DNA of 64,000 bases from Sphingomonadaceae bacterium PASS1 (GTDB lineage: Bacteria; Pseudomonadota; Alphaproteobacteria; Sphingomonadales; Sphingomonadaceae), in contig NKIR01000001.1 in NCBI GenBank assembly GCA_002255985.1, forward strand, positions 116,889 through 180,888, read 5' to 3'. Shown here in pieces: positions 55,985 to 64,000 of this stretch (positions are counted from its first letter, which is position 1; every line of letters begins with the position of its first letter). Under the pieces are notes generated by a model, which had not been told where the DNA came from, did no database searches, and saw nothing but the letters and a program-made list of their open reading frames with translations. The position numbers and the translations under genes were made by a program.

Positions 55985-56338
55985 TTATTCCTTCATCATC
56001 GCGCCGCCCGCAGCAATCAAATACCCGGCAGCCTGTATCATACCTGATTTGTCGAGCGCCGCGCAGGCGGGCATTTGCGCCGATCCCGATGCCGCGCGGA
56101 TCGAATCGATAATCGGTTCGGGATGCTCGCCCTCCAGCTCGTAAATCGTCATCAACGTCCATTGCGGTGCGGCTTCCAGATCATAGACGCGCTGAAAATC
56201 CATGCGGAACAATTGGCCGCCGATCACGCCCGGCATACGGCAGACATCGGCGATATGCTGATCGCGGTACCAGCCGACAAATTCTTCCTCGCGGCCCGGA
56301 ACGGCGCGCGATAATATGGTGTAAGTAAAGCGCGGCAT
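55985..56338 (-). CDS. dimeric alpha/beta-barrel (EthD/DUF-like) protein
   Basis: This 117-residue protein starts MPRFTYTILSRAVPGREEEFVGWYRDQHIADVCRMPGV, a pattern of dimeric ferredoxin-like barrels (EthD, muconolactone-isomerase-like, ABM), with WYRDQHIADV holding the usual conserved His. EthD-like proteins accompany oxygenase systems; an isomerase or decyclase role is also possible. ATG 56338 is chosen; the frame to 56371 runs through the palindrome. It heads the minus-strand operon that ends with the PRISE gene. Confidence 0.8.
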   Translation of the reverse strand: MPRFTYTILSRAVPGREEEFVGWYRDQHIADVCRMPGVIGGQLFRMDFQRVYDLEAAPQWTLMTIYELEGEHPEPIIDSIRAASGSAQMPACAALDKSGMIQAAGYLIAAGGAMMKE

Positions 56339-56350
56339 CGGCGTTCCTCT

Positions 56351-56380
56351 CCCTAATGCACATAGCGACATGCATTAGGG
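56351..56380. promoter_or_regulatory. TGCA-N10-TGCA palindrome, candidate operator copy 1
   Basis: Arms CCCTAATGCA and TGCATTAGGG are perfect 10-bp inverse complements around CATAGCGACA. The site lies 13 bp before one start codon and 36 bp before the other in the short divergent promoter of the 55985 and 56416 genes. Read on the minus strand, the spacer contains CGCTATG just as the site at 62328 does. Confidence 0.7.
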
Positions 56381-56415
56381 CTGGCTAGGGTGCGTTTTCA
56401 GTTTATGGTAGGCAT

Positions 56416-57462
56416 ATGACAATGAATGACGAAAAGCGTTGGAGAGTCCGCCCTGAAGGATCGAATTGGGGGGATTTCGGACCAGATGACCAGATCGGCC
56501 GCCTCAACCTGATCACCCCCGAACACCGCCGCAAAGCCGCGCAGGAAGTGCGCGAGGGGATTGCCTTCTGCCTCTCGCTACCCCTCGATTGCCCCCGTGT
56601 GCAATTGAACCCGCGCCGCTTTTCGCCACAGCAGAGCTTTTCAATGCGCGGCGACGATCCGGTGATGAACTACCCCTATGGTCGTGTGATACCCGGCATG
56701 AAGGAAGTCGTCTGCGATGATCGAGTCACCCTCAGCCTGCAATTCTCAACGCAGTGGGATGCACTGTGCCATATGGGATATGAATATGACGCGGGCGGCG
56801 GCGCGGAGGAGGTGACCTACTATAACGGCTACCGCGCGCATGCCCATGTTTGTGGGCCAGTGGATTATATGCACGGAAACGAAGCCCAGCCCGGCCCGTA
56901 TGGCGCGCACGCGCTGGGGATTGAGCGTATGGCCGAAACGGGGTTACAAACGCGCGGGGTGATGGTTGATCTTTTCGCGCATGTCGGGCTGGAAGCGGTG
57001 CCCGTCGGCTATGACGCGCTGATGCGGATATTGGAGGCAGACAAAGTCGAGGTCGAGCCGGGCGATGTGCTGTGCCTGCGCACCGGCTTTGATCGCGCTT
57101 TGCTCGGCCAATATGCCGGTTCGGACGCGACGTTCGATCCGCATCGCTGCTCAGGCCTAGACGGCTTTGACGAATGCTTGCAGCGCTGGGTGGCAGACAG
57201 CGGAGTCGCGGCTTTGGTGTCCGACAATGAGGCGGTCGAGTATATGCCCGATTTCGTCCGCGCCGACGCCCACGGCATCCGGGTACCCTTGCATCATCTC
57301 TGCTTGTTTAAACTGGGCATTCCGCTGGGGGAACTGTTCCTACTCAGCGATCTAGCGGACTGGCTTCGCGCCAATGGCCGCAACCGCTTCCTCTTCACAG
57401 CGCCACCGCTTCGCTTGCCCGGCGCAGTGGGATCTCCGGTTACGGGGGTTGGAACAGTCTAG
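56416..57462 (+). CDS. cyclase family hydrolase (kynurenine-formamidase-like fold)
   Basis: This 348-residue protein of the putative cyclase family (PF04199 type) shows LPLDCPRVQLNPRRF, STQWDALCHMGYEYD (a variant of the HxGTHxDxPxH metal motif, with Gln and Leu/Cys substitutions), RGVMVDLFAH, VEPGDVLCLRTGFD and DNEAVEYMPD. Relatives cluster with BVMOs and may hydrolyse cyclic esters or amides using Mn/Zn. Start ATG 56416 (or ATG 56422). Its TAG stop shares the CTAG palindrome with the convergent MFS stop. Confidence 0.86.
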   Translation: MTMNDEKRWRVRPEGSNWGDFGPDDQIGRLNLITPEHRRKAAQEVREGIAFCLSLPLDCPRVQLNPRRFSPQQSFSMRGDDPVMNYPYGRVIPGMKEVVCDDRVTLSLQFSTQWDALCHMGYEYDAGGGAEEVTYYNGYRAHAHVCGPVDYMHGNEAQPGPYGAHALGIERMAETGLQTRGVMVDLFAHVGLEAVPVGYDALMRILEADKVEVEPGDVLCLRTGFDRALLGQYAGSDATFDPHRCSGLDGFDECLQRWVADSGVAALVSDNEAVEYMPDFVRADAHGIRVPLHHLCLFKLGIPLGELFLLSDLADWLRANGRNRFLFTAPPLRLPGAVGSPVTGVGTV

Positions 57463-58715
57463 ATTTCTACGTCCGATTCGGCTGCTTTCGGATAAGACCC
57501 AAGTAGCAAGAACAGCAGCGCTGCGACAAGGCATATCGGGATCATCGTCCAAAGCGCAGGATGATAGCTTTGTTGTGCGTCATACACCGCACTGATCGCC
57601 ACCGGGCCATTGCCTGATGCCAGGCCCAGGCACCCGGCTATCGTTCCAAACAACAGGCCGAAATGTGTGACTTTGAAATAGCGCGACGTGAGATAGGCGA
57701 TGATATCCAGTTCCGCCCCAAAGGATAGGCCGAGAATCAAGACTGCCGCTGATGCCGCAAATGCCGATCCGGGATTATAGATCAAAAGCAGAATAGCAAC
57801 GATCGGCATCAATGATGCGAAAGCCGCCAGAAACCGCCCGTGTATGCGGTCCAGCAACAAGCCGATGGAAAGTCGTCCGACAATTGCGGAAAGGCCGACC
57901 ATTGAGGCAATGTTTACGGCCGATGCCCGCGATAGTTCGTTGGCCGAGAGCACGGGAACAAGACTGATAACTAGCGTTACTACCACTGCGGCAATACCAA
58001 CGGCTGCCACGAGCAGCTGGATGTAACGCCGCGTCAATATGCCGCTTTTCCAAACCGATTCCTGCCGCACTTTGGCAGCTATTATCTTAGGGGCCGATGA
58101 CAGCCGTTCCTTGTCGAGCGCGCTGGAAAAGCAAAAATAGACGAGCGGTAAAGCCAATATTGCCCAGAAAGCGCCCAGTCCTGCAAAAGCCAAGCGCCAG
58201 CCATAATTATCGATCAGGAAATTGCTTACCTGAGGCGTTATGATCGACGCAACGCTGCCGCCGCACAGCATAACCGCCAATGCAAAGCCGCGCCCTGCGG
58301 AAAAAACGCTCGTGACTGCGGAGGTCCATACCGAGGGCTGCACCAGCACAATTGCAAAGGCTGCGGGTAACCACAGCAACCGCCACATATTGATATCCGG
58401 GCCCGCCAATCCGAAAAGCGCGGTGGCGATACACATGGCGATGATCGCAAAAATTCCCAACCTGCGCGGCCCGAACTTGTCAACCGCCAACCCGGTGAAA
58501 GGCGCAAAGATCGCACCGGCCAAGGCTGCAATACTGTGTCCCGACATGATCTGCGCCCGCGACCAACCAAATTCAGCTTGCAGGGGCTCAATGAAGATAC
58601 TGCTCGAATAAGAGACAATCGACGCAACGCCATATCCCGCCGCAGCTGCCAGCACGATCGGCCAGTTTGCGCGCCATTCCTCAGCGGCATTGCCTTCAAT
58701 CCGTGTAGACACCAA
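57459..58715 (-). CDS. MFS transporter (OxlT/monocarboxylate-type) 2
   Basis: This 418-residue, 12-helix permease has SYSSSIFIEPLQAEFGWSRAQIMSGHSI and LAVDKFGPRRLGIFAII, plainly related to the permease at 45163. A cytoplasmic loop (ALDKERLSSAPKIIAAKVRQESVW) joins its halves. It probably imports a carboxylic acid or exports an intermediate of the surrounding pathway. It is divergent from the MFS_3 gene at 58907 across 191 bp. Confidence 0.9.
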   Translation of the reverse strand: MVSTRIEGNAAEEWRANWPIVLAAAAGYGVASIVSYSSSIFIEPLQAEFGWSRAQIMSGHSIAALAGAIFAPFTGLAVDKFGPRRLGIFAIIAMCIATALFGLAGPDINMWRLLWLPAAFAIVLVQPSVWTSAVTSVFSAGRGFALAVMLCGGSVASIITPQVSNFLIDNYGWRLAFAGLGAFWAILALPLVYFCFSSALDKERLSSAPKIIAAKVRQESVWKSGILTRRYIQLLVAAVGIAAVVVTLVISLVPVLSANELSRASAVNIASMVGLSAIVGRLSIGLLLDRIHGRFLAAFASLMPIVAILLLIYNPGSAFAASAAVLILGLSFGAELDIIAYLTSRYFKVTHFGLLFGTIAGCLGLASGNGPVAISAVYDAQQSYHPALWTMIPICLVAALLFLLLGSYPKAAESDVEI

Positions 58716-58759
58716 CCGTCTCCCTTATTCGCAGCACATTTTGATTATATGCGCTTCAT

Positions 58760-58773
58760 GCATTACATAATGC
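58760..58773. promoter_or_regulatory. short palindrome in divergent promoter
   Basis: GCATTA and TAATGC flank a 2-base centre (CA). It lies 45 bp upstream of the MFS start at 58715 and shares the ATGCATTA half-site with the palindrome at 56351. It is weaker evidence than the two long sites. Confidence 0.35.
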
Positions 58774-58906
58774 CCGCAATTGCAATTGTCTTGCCAAATG
58801 GGTTCGCCAACAAACTATTTTCAAATACACGTGCGCGAAACACTTGGTTGATGCGCGCGACCAATCGCGCTAGAGCCGATAAAATGACACAAGCGAGGAG
58901 CATTTA

Positions 58907-60577
58907 GTGGCGCGCACTGCAGAATCCGGTGATTTGCGGTCTGTTGGTACTTTCGCTCCGCTGCGGGTTGCCATGTACCGCAGAATCTGGACCGCCAGCC
59001 TGATTTCCAATTTTGGACAGCTGATTCTTGGCGTGGGCGCGGCGTGGGAAATGACCAGAATGGCGACGTCGCCTGATATGGTTGCGTTGGTTCAAACGGC
59101 GTTGATGCTCCCTATGATGCTGGTAGCCTTGCCAGCAGGCGCATTGGCCGACATGTTCGACCGGCGCAAAATAGCGATGACGGGCCTGTCGCTGGCAATT
59201 TTCTTTGCTTCAGCCTTGGCGCTCTTATCCTATCTCGAATTGACGACGCCGTGGTTGCTGTTGGCGCTCTGCTCGCTGATTGGTGCTGGCGTCTCACTTT
59301 ACGGACCGGCTTGGCAGGCATCGATTGGAGAACATGTCGCACCCGAGTTATTGCCGAAAGCGATAGCTCTGGGTTCAATCGGTTATAATCTCGCACGCAG
59401 TTTCGGACCCGCATTGGGAGGGATCATAGTTCTGGCGGCAGGTGCAGAGACGGCCTTCGCGATCAATGCTCTTTGTTATCTTCCCCTGCTTCTTGTCTAT
59501 TTGCTCTGGCGGCGTATTCCTGCACCATCGCGGTTGCCGCCCGAACGGATCGGTCGCGCGATGATATCGGGCGTGCGATATGTCTTCCACGCCAAGCCCA
59601 TCCGGACGGTTTTATTCCGCGCCTTCCTGTTTGCCGCCGCGGGGGCAACCGCAACGGCGCTTGCCCCCTTGATTGCGAAGACAATGCTTGGGGGAGACGC
59701 CAGCATATATGGCATTCTTTTAGGGGCATCGGGCGTAGGCGCTGTTTGCGGCGCGATGATGATAGGGCGTTTTAGCGAAGCGTTCGGACCAGAACGCGGA
59801 GCAATTATCCTTTCGGTTACCAGTGGTATCGCGCTCATCCTCACAGGATGCAGTCATAATTTGGTGCTGACCTGCATCTGCATGTTTGTCGCCGGCAGTG
59901 CGAATATGATGACGATTTCTCTTTTCAACATCTCGGTTCAGACGACGGCACCCCGCTGGGTCATGGCCCGTGTTCTTTCACTCTTCTTTTCTGCACTGGC
60001 CGGCGGGATCGGATTTGGTGCATGGATGTGGGGCAGCGTAGCTAATGCCTATTCTGTAGAGATTGCCATCATCGCATCAGGAATTTGCATGCTCGGTCTG
60101 CCGTTTCTTGCATTCATCCTGCCCCTTCCCGATGTTGTCCACCAATCGAGTGCCGACATCGTGGAATTGCCAGGCCAACCGGAAACCGGAATGGCGATAA
60201 CGATGCGGTCCGGGCCGGTAGTGATCGAAATTGACTATGATGTAGATCCGGAGAATGCCCGCCAATTTTATGATGCCATGCAAAAAGTTCAACGCACGCG
60301 GATGCGCAATGGCGGATTTGCATGGTCGATCTGCCGCGACATCGCCGACCCGTCGCAATGGACGGAACGTTACCACTGCCCAACATGGGGCGACTATCTT
60401 CGCATGCGGGATCGATACACCAAAGCAGACAGCGAGCTTCAGGCAGCCGCGCAGGTTTTCTGCAGACAGGGCGGACTTCGCATCCGCAGAAAGCTGGAAA
60501 GACCTTATGGCTCCGTCCGTTGGAAGCAGGACACCCCTGATCAAAATGCGGAAGGGATTGCATATGTGGGACCTTGA
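58907..60577 (+). CDS. MFS_3-type (EntS-like) transporter with C-terminal monooxygenase-like domain
   Basis: This 556-residue protein has an MFS domain in residues 1 to about 420 (RRIWTASLISNFGQLILGVGAAW, ADMFDRRKIAMTGLS) and a soluble C-terminal domain of about 130 residues (VVIEIDYDVDPENARQFYDAMQ, RYHCPTWGDYLRMRDRYTKAD) that looks like a dimeric alpha/beta-barrel. This pairing is common in the MFS_3 family. It may export a toxic intermediate. GTG 58907 is the start (ATG-like AGGAG 8 bases upstream). Its TGA overlaps the TTG start of the CoA ligase (TTGA), linking them. Confidence 0.88.
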   Translation: MARTAESGDLRSVGTFAPLRVAMYRRIWTASLISNFGQLILGVGAAWEMTRMATSPDMVALVQTALMLPMMLVALPAGALADMFDRRKIAMTGLSLAIFFASALALLSYLELTTPWLLLALCSLIGAGVSLYGPAWQASIGEHVAPELLPKAIALGSIGYNLARSFGPALGGIIVLAAGAETAFAINALCYLPLLLVYLLWRRIPAPSRLPPERIGRAMISGVRYVFHAKPIRTVLFRAFLFAAAGATATALAPLIAKTMLGGDASIYGILLGASGVGAVCGAMMIGRFSEAFGPERGAIILSVTSGIALILTGCSHNLVLTCICMFVAGSANMMTISLFNISVQTTAPRWVMARVLSLFFSALAGGIGFGAWMWGSVANAYSVEIAIIASGICMLGLPFLAFILPLPDVVHQSSADIVELPGQPETGMAITMRSGPVVIEIDYDVDPENARQFYDAMQKVQRTRMRNGGFAWSICRDIADPSQWTERYHCPTWGDYLRMRDRYTKADSELQAAAQVFCRQGGLRIRRKLERPYGSVRWKQDTPDQNAEGIAYVGP

Positions 60578-62313
60578 CCAGAGATCAAGCAGGGAGAGCC
60601 GCGTTGCAGATTAAAAAATGGCGCACCAATGTCAGGGACCCGCTAGCCGAGCGGATGCTAGCGCCCGGCGGTACTTACGCGCTCGAAGCCGCCACCATCG
60701 CTGGCTATGAGCAGCAAGTTTTTACCGGGGCACCCCGCAATCTAGCGGGGCTGTACCGCCAAGCCATGCACTTTGGCGACCGCGTCATGGCGGTGCAAGA
60801 CGGTCGGAGCCTCACTTTTGCCGAGGGTTTTGCAAAGGCCGCAGCCCTCGCCGATGCGTTGCGCAACCGTTTCAACATTCGCGCGGGAACGAAAGTCGCG
60901 GTGGTGATGAGCAACCAGCTTGAATGGATCGTTAGCGTGCTTGCGATCACTTCTTTGGGCGGCGTTGCGGCATTGGTCAACAGCAGAGGCGTCGCAGAAG
61001 AAATGCTGCGCGCGATCGAAACGGCCCAATGCGAACTGGCGATCATCGATGCAGATCGTGCGGAGATCATCGGGGCTGAATTGCCCGACCCGGCATGGCC
61101 CCGGATCATTGTGGGACCGTCGCTGCTGCGTCCGGGCAAAGATGCGGACTTCGCAGAATTGTCGGCGCCGTGTGCTGGTCTGGAGTTTGTCCCAGATGAA
61201 ATGGCACCGGAAGAAGGCGGCATCGTGCTCTTCACCTCGGGCACAACGGGTTTCCCTAAGGCAGCATTGCTCAGCCACGGTGCGCTTGCACATTCGGTTG
61301 CCCTAGCGGCCTTTATGGGGCTGGTACAAGATGCCCGTTACCTAGAAGAAACCGGGCTCGATTTGCCAGAAGAACGCCGTTCGATGGCAACGCCTGCGGT
61401 CATTTTGGGGCCGATGTTCCATCTCTCTGGCATCATGCCTATTTTCCGCGCGATCAGCCTTGGGACCACAATTCATATTATGAGCAAATGGAGCGTCGAT
61501 ATTGCCTTCGATATGATCGAAACTGTAGGCATGTCGCGGCTGTCATTCGTACCTGCGATGCTGTGGGACATGTTACGTAGCCCACGCGCTACTACTGAAA
61601 CCTTGGCCAAGGTTGCCTATATGGCCAATGGCGCAGCTGCGCTTAACCCGACTTTGCTCGCCGAAATCCGCACCCGAATGCCCTACTGCCTGCTCTCAAA
61701 CACTTATGGCCAGACCGAAACGACCGCATGGACCTGCTCGATCAGCGGCGCGGCCTATCTTGATAATCCAGGCTCGTGCGGCTGGCCCGCGCCAAGCGTT
61801 CAGGTCAGCATCCGGCGCGATGACGGCAGCGAGGCCGATATTGGCGAGGCTGGAGAATTATGGGTCAGCAGCGCTGGATTGATGACCGAATATCTCGGCG
61901 ATGAAAAGGCGACGGCGGAGGCCCTGCAAGACGGTTGGCTGGCGTCGGGAGATGTAGCGATTATGGACAAGGCGGGCATTGTCACCATCGTTGATCGCAA
62001 GAAGAACATGGTGATTTCTGGCGGCGAGAATATCTATTGTGCAGAGGTGGAGCGTGTCTTGGCCGACCATCCGGCGGTGCGCGATTGCATTGCTTATGGC
62101 CTGCCCGATGAACGCTTGGGCGAGCGACTCGCGGCGCATATCGTTGTGGCCGATGGCGCGGCGTTAAGCGAGGATGACATAAAGGCGCATTGCCGCGACC
62201 ATTTGGCGATTTACAAGGTACCGCGTGTGGTGGTTCTGTCGCACACAACCCTACCGCGAACCGCCTCGGGCAAGGTGGACCGGGGGACATTTCTGCGACA
62301 AATACACGGTTGA
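60574..62313 (+). CDS. acyl-CoA synthetase (AMP-forming) 1
   Basis: This 579-residue adenylate-forming ligase activates a carboxylic acid with ATP and CoA. It has the phosphate loop LFTSGTTGFPKAALLSHG, A5 motif NTYGQTETTAW, A7/A8 region SGDVAIMDKAGIVTIVDRKKNMVISGGENIY and the C-terminal catalytic Lys in LPRTASGKVDRG. The TTG start at 60574 is inferred from the TTGA overlap with the MFS_3 stop; a TTG at 60604 (QIKKWRT) is the alternative. In context it would activate the acid produced by ring cleavage for beta-oxidation. Confidence 0.93.
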   Translation: MTRDQAGRAALQIKKWRTNVRDPLAERMLAPGGTYALEAATIAGYEQQVFTGAPRNLAGLYRQAMHFGDRVMAVQDGRSLTFAEGFAKAAALADALRNRFNIRAGTKVAVVMSNQLEWIVSVLAITSLGGVAALVNSRGVAEEMLRAIETAQCELAIIDADRAEIIGAELPDPAWPRIIVGPSLLRPGKDADFAELSAPCAGLEFVPDEMAPEEGGIVLFTSGTTGFPKAALLSHGALAHSVALAAFMGLVQDARYLEETGLDLPEERRSMATPAVILGPMFHLSGIMPIFRAISLGTTIHIMSKWSVDIAFDMIETVGMSRLSFVPAMLWDMLRSPRATTETLAKVAYMANGAAALNPTLLAEIRTRMPYCLLSNTYGQTETTAWTCSISGAAYLDNPGSCGWPAPSVQVSIRRDDGSEADIGEAGELWVSSAGLMTEYLGDEKATAEALQDGWLASGDVAIMDKAGIVTIVDRKKNMVISGGENIYCAEVERVLADHPAVRDCIAYGLPDERLGERLAAHIVVADGAALSEDDIKAHCRDHLAIYKVPRVVVLSHTTLPRTASGKVDRGTFLRQIHG

Positions 62314-62327
62314 TCGAACTGGCAATG

Positions 62328-62355
62328 TATATTGCAATACGCTATGTGCAATATA
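62328..62355. promoter_or_regulatory. TGCA-N10-TGCA palindrome, candidate operator copy 2
   Basis: Arms TATATTGCA and TGCAATATA are perfect 9-bp inverse complements around ATACGCTATG. It lies in the 103-bp gap between the two CoA ligase genes, 61 bp before the second start codon. CGCTATGTGCA is identical to the minus-strand reading of the 56351 site, which suggests the same regulator and an extra promoter here. Confidence 0.65.
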
Positions 62356-62416
62356 TGGAGCGCTTCGCTTTGGAACGGCTGCACGATGACAGCTGCCCTG
62401 CAAAGAAAGAGGATAA

Positions 62417-63910
62417 ATGAACAAGCTTTCGCAATTGGCCGCCGCCGCGCTTGAAAAAAATTCGGACGATCCCGCGATTGAATTTGAGGGGCGCTGGTAC
62501 AGCTGGAACGAAGTCAACGCACTTGCCAATCGGTTGACCGGTTTGATTGATGATTGCGGTGGCCCAGCAAACGGACCGATTGTCTTTATCGCACGCAGCC
62601 AGGCGGCGTCGATTGCGGCGTTTCTGGCGCTGATCCGCACCGGGCGCACGATCCGCATGGTCTATCCGTTTCAATCGCCCGCAGGCATCGTGCGCGACAT
62701 ACAGATGATGCAACCTTCCATCGTCGTGGCCACGCAGCGCGAGTTGAAGGAAGAGGTGCTCGCCGGCATCCGCGAACAAAATGCCGCCGCCATCGTCATA
62801 AGCGAAATGGATGCACAGCTCGTTTCGGGATTTGAAACCTCCACAGCCGCCCTGCCCGCTGATCTGCCTGCAGACCCGCAGATCGAGATTTTGACGAGCG
62901 GCACGACCGGCAAACCCAAACCCTTTGCGGTGAAGCACGAGATGCTGGGCACCTATTTCATCGGCAGCACCGCAGCGATTTTTGGCAAGGACGATAAGCC
63001 CGCAGAACCACTCCCTGCCCTGCTCTATTATCCCCTTGGCAATATCTCTGGCCTGTTCAGCATTTTGCCCGCTTTGCTCAATCGATACAAGCTGATCGTC
63101 CATGATCGTTTTACCGTGCAAGGATGGCGCGATTATATCGTGAAATATCGGCCTCCCGCGAGCGGAACGCCCGCAGCCGCTGTGCAGATGATATTGGATG
63201 CTGATATCCCAAAGGAAGACTTCGCCTCACTGCAATTTTTCAGCACAGGCGCGGCCCCACTCGATCCGCGCGTGCAAAAGGAATTTGAGGAACGCTACAA
63301 CATTCCCGTGTTACTTTCCTACGGAGCGACCGAGTTTGGCGGACCCGTCTGTGCGATGTCGCCGGACCTCTATGCCGAATTCGGCAAAACCAAATTCGGC
63401 AGCGTCGGCAGACCCTTTGGCGGAGCAGAAATCCGCGTGGTTGATGCCGAAAGCAAGGCTGTGCTGACAGCGGGGGAAGAAGGCTTGTTGCAAGTCATCT
63501 CCCCCAAAATGGGACCAGACTGGATCCAGACCACCGACCTTGGCATCATCGACGAAGACGGTTTTTTGTTCCTGCGCGGGCGGGCCGATGGCGCAATCAT
63601 CCGCGGTGGTTTCAAGATATTGCCCGAGACGATCCAGCAGGCTTTACTCGGCCATCCGGCCATTTCCGCCGTTGCCGCCGTTGGCGTTCCCGATCGGCGT
63701 CTGGGACAGGTTCCGGCGGTCGCGTTGGAAGTTAAACCCGGCGTTGCGGCTCCGTCCCTTGAAGAGCTTGAGGCCTATTTGCGGGAACAAGTGCTTGCGA
63801 CATACATCCCCGTGCATTGGCTGTACGTCGATGAACTTCCCAAAACCGTGTCGCTGAAAGTAGACCGGCCTGCGGTGATCCGCCTGTTTACGAAAGAGGC
63901 TGCTGCCTGA
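62417..63910 (+). CDS. acyl-CoA synthetase (AMP-forming) 2
   Basis: This 497-residue class I adenylate-forming enzyme is shorter than its neighbour. It has EILTSGTTGKPKPFAVKHE, YGATEFGGPV, TTDLGIIDEDGFLFLRGRADGAIIRGGFKILPETIQ and a C-terminal Lys in LPKTVSLKVDRPAV. The A8 motif has Gly-Ala-Ile-Ile-Arg-Gly-Gly as in aryl and short-chain acyl ligases. AGAGGA precedes the ATG. Its TGA overlaps the ATG of the next gene (TGATG). The promoter-like palindrome upstream implies separate control from ligase 1. Confidence 0.92.
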   Translation: MNKLSQLAAAALEKNSDDPAIEFEGRWYSWNEVNALANRLTGLIDDCGGPANGPIVFIARSQAASIAAFLALIRTGRTIRMVYPFQSPAGIVRDIQMMQPSIVVATQRELKEEVLAGIREQNAAAIVISEMDAQLVSGFETSTAALPADLPADPQIEILTSGTTGKPKPFAVKHEMLGTYFIGSTAAIFGKDDKPAEPLPALLYYPLGNISGLFSILPALLNRYKLIVHDRFTVQGWRDYIVKYRPPASGTPAAAVQMILDADIPKEDFASLQFFSTGAAPLDPRVQKEFEERYNIPVLLSYGATEFGGPVCAMSPDLYAEFGKTKFGSVGRPFGGAEIRVVDAESKAVLTAGEEGLLQVISPKMGPDWIQTTDLGIIDEDGFLFLRGRADGAIIRGGFKILPETIQQALLGHPAISAVAAVGVPDRRLGQVPAVALEVKPGVAAPSLEELEAYLREQVLATYIPVHWLYVDELPKTVSLKVDRPAVIRLFTKEAAA

Positions 63911-64000
63911 TGGCGGAACCCGCCATCGTCGCACCCAATGTCCGCGATTTGGATGCATTGGCGGCAACGCTGTCTCATTGGCTTGGCAGGCAATTGGCCG
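63910..64000 (+). CDS. start of a gene cut by the window end, possibly a phosphotransferase family protein
   Basis: The ATG overlaps the preceding stop (TGATG). Thirty residues are visible, MAEPAIVAPNVRDLDALAAT continuing LSHWLGRQLA. The pattern of an amphipathic helix DLDALAATLSHWL reminds me of N-termini of APH/ACAD10-type phosphotransferases, as at 48386, but this is too short to assign. It belongs to the ligase 2 operon. Confidence 0.55.
   Translation, partial: MAEPAIVAPNVRDLDALAATLSHWLGRQLA

Noticed and set aside
1..64000. CRISPR arrays, rRNA genes, riboswitches, phage structural genes
   Set aside because: No regularly spaced repeats, rRNA-like stretches, recognisable riboswitch cores or phage genes were seen on either strand.

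Overview
The window looks like chromosomal DNA of an alphaproteobacterium of the Sphingomonadales (Sphingopyxis, Sphingorhabdus or Novosphingobium type). This is inferred from protein style, gene content (AroK/AroB next to XerD and AccA, a lone TonB-dependent receptor, many SDRs, Baeyer-Villiger monooxygenases and CoA ligases) and base composition; no rRNA or other marker is present to prove it.

Region 1 (1-12,765) is housekeeping: a KefB-type antiporter broken by a one-base frameshift, aroK-aroB, a coupled pair of envelope proteins, xerD, accA, a secreted M48 protease, two very small Flp pilin genes with a terminator, mutT, a methyltransferase, comF, grxC, a DUF1178 protein and tRNA-Arg(CCU). 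The tRNA is where the core block stops.

Region 2 (12,766-16,255) is a junction: about 280 bp of apparently non-coding DNA with a short direct repeat, a 1,001-bp IS481-family element, a dihydrolipoamide-acyltransferase-like gene with two E3-binding domains but no lipoyl domain, a small membrane protein, and about 540 bp without a convincing gene that carries a perfect palindrome.

Region 3 (16,256-25,394) holds a ferredoxin reductase and a sugar module: two xylose-isomerase-like TIM-barrel proteins, a sugar-type MFS permease, a Gfo/Idh/MocA dehydrogenase and a c-type cytochrome on the minus strand, divergent from xylulokinase-xylose isomerase.

Region 4 (25,424-38,610) is a catabolic module. 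A six-gene minus-strand operon (SDR, BVMO, aldehyde dehydrogenase, zinc alcohol dehydrogenase, D-aminoacylase-like amidohydrolase, second BVMO) faces a coupled esterase-AtuA pair, followed by a Tat-exported GST-like protein, a small secreted protein and a TetR regulator. The set fits oxidation of an alcohol to a ketone, Baeyer-Villiger insertion of oxygen, ester or lactone cleavage and oxidation of the released alcohol or aldehyde to an acid.

Region 5 (38,763-64,000) continues the theme: a TonB receptor, a three-gene membrane operon with two paralogous BNR/Asp-box beta-propellers, MFS permeases, SDRs, a third BVMO with its own TetR, a progesterone-5beta-reductase/iridoid-synthase-like (PRISE) reductase, two enoyl-CoA hydratases, a cupin, a cyclase-family hydrolase, two acyl-CoA ligases and two phosphotransferase-type genes (the second cut by the window edge). 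With AtuA and PRISE this suggests degradation of an isoprenoid, terpenoid or other alicyclic ketone, but the substrate cannot be read from sequence. No acyl-CoA dehydrogenase or thiolase is inside the window, so the pathway probably continues beyond position 64,000 or elsewhere.

The least expected features are two matching TGCA-N10-TGCA palindromes at 56,351 and 62,328, a 13-bp element shared by two promoter regions, the lipoyl-less E2-like protein, the exported GST, a BVMO with Gln replacing the fingerprint His, and the paralogous BNR membrane operon.
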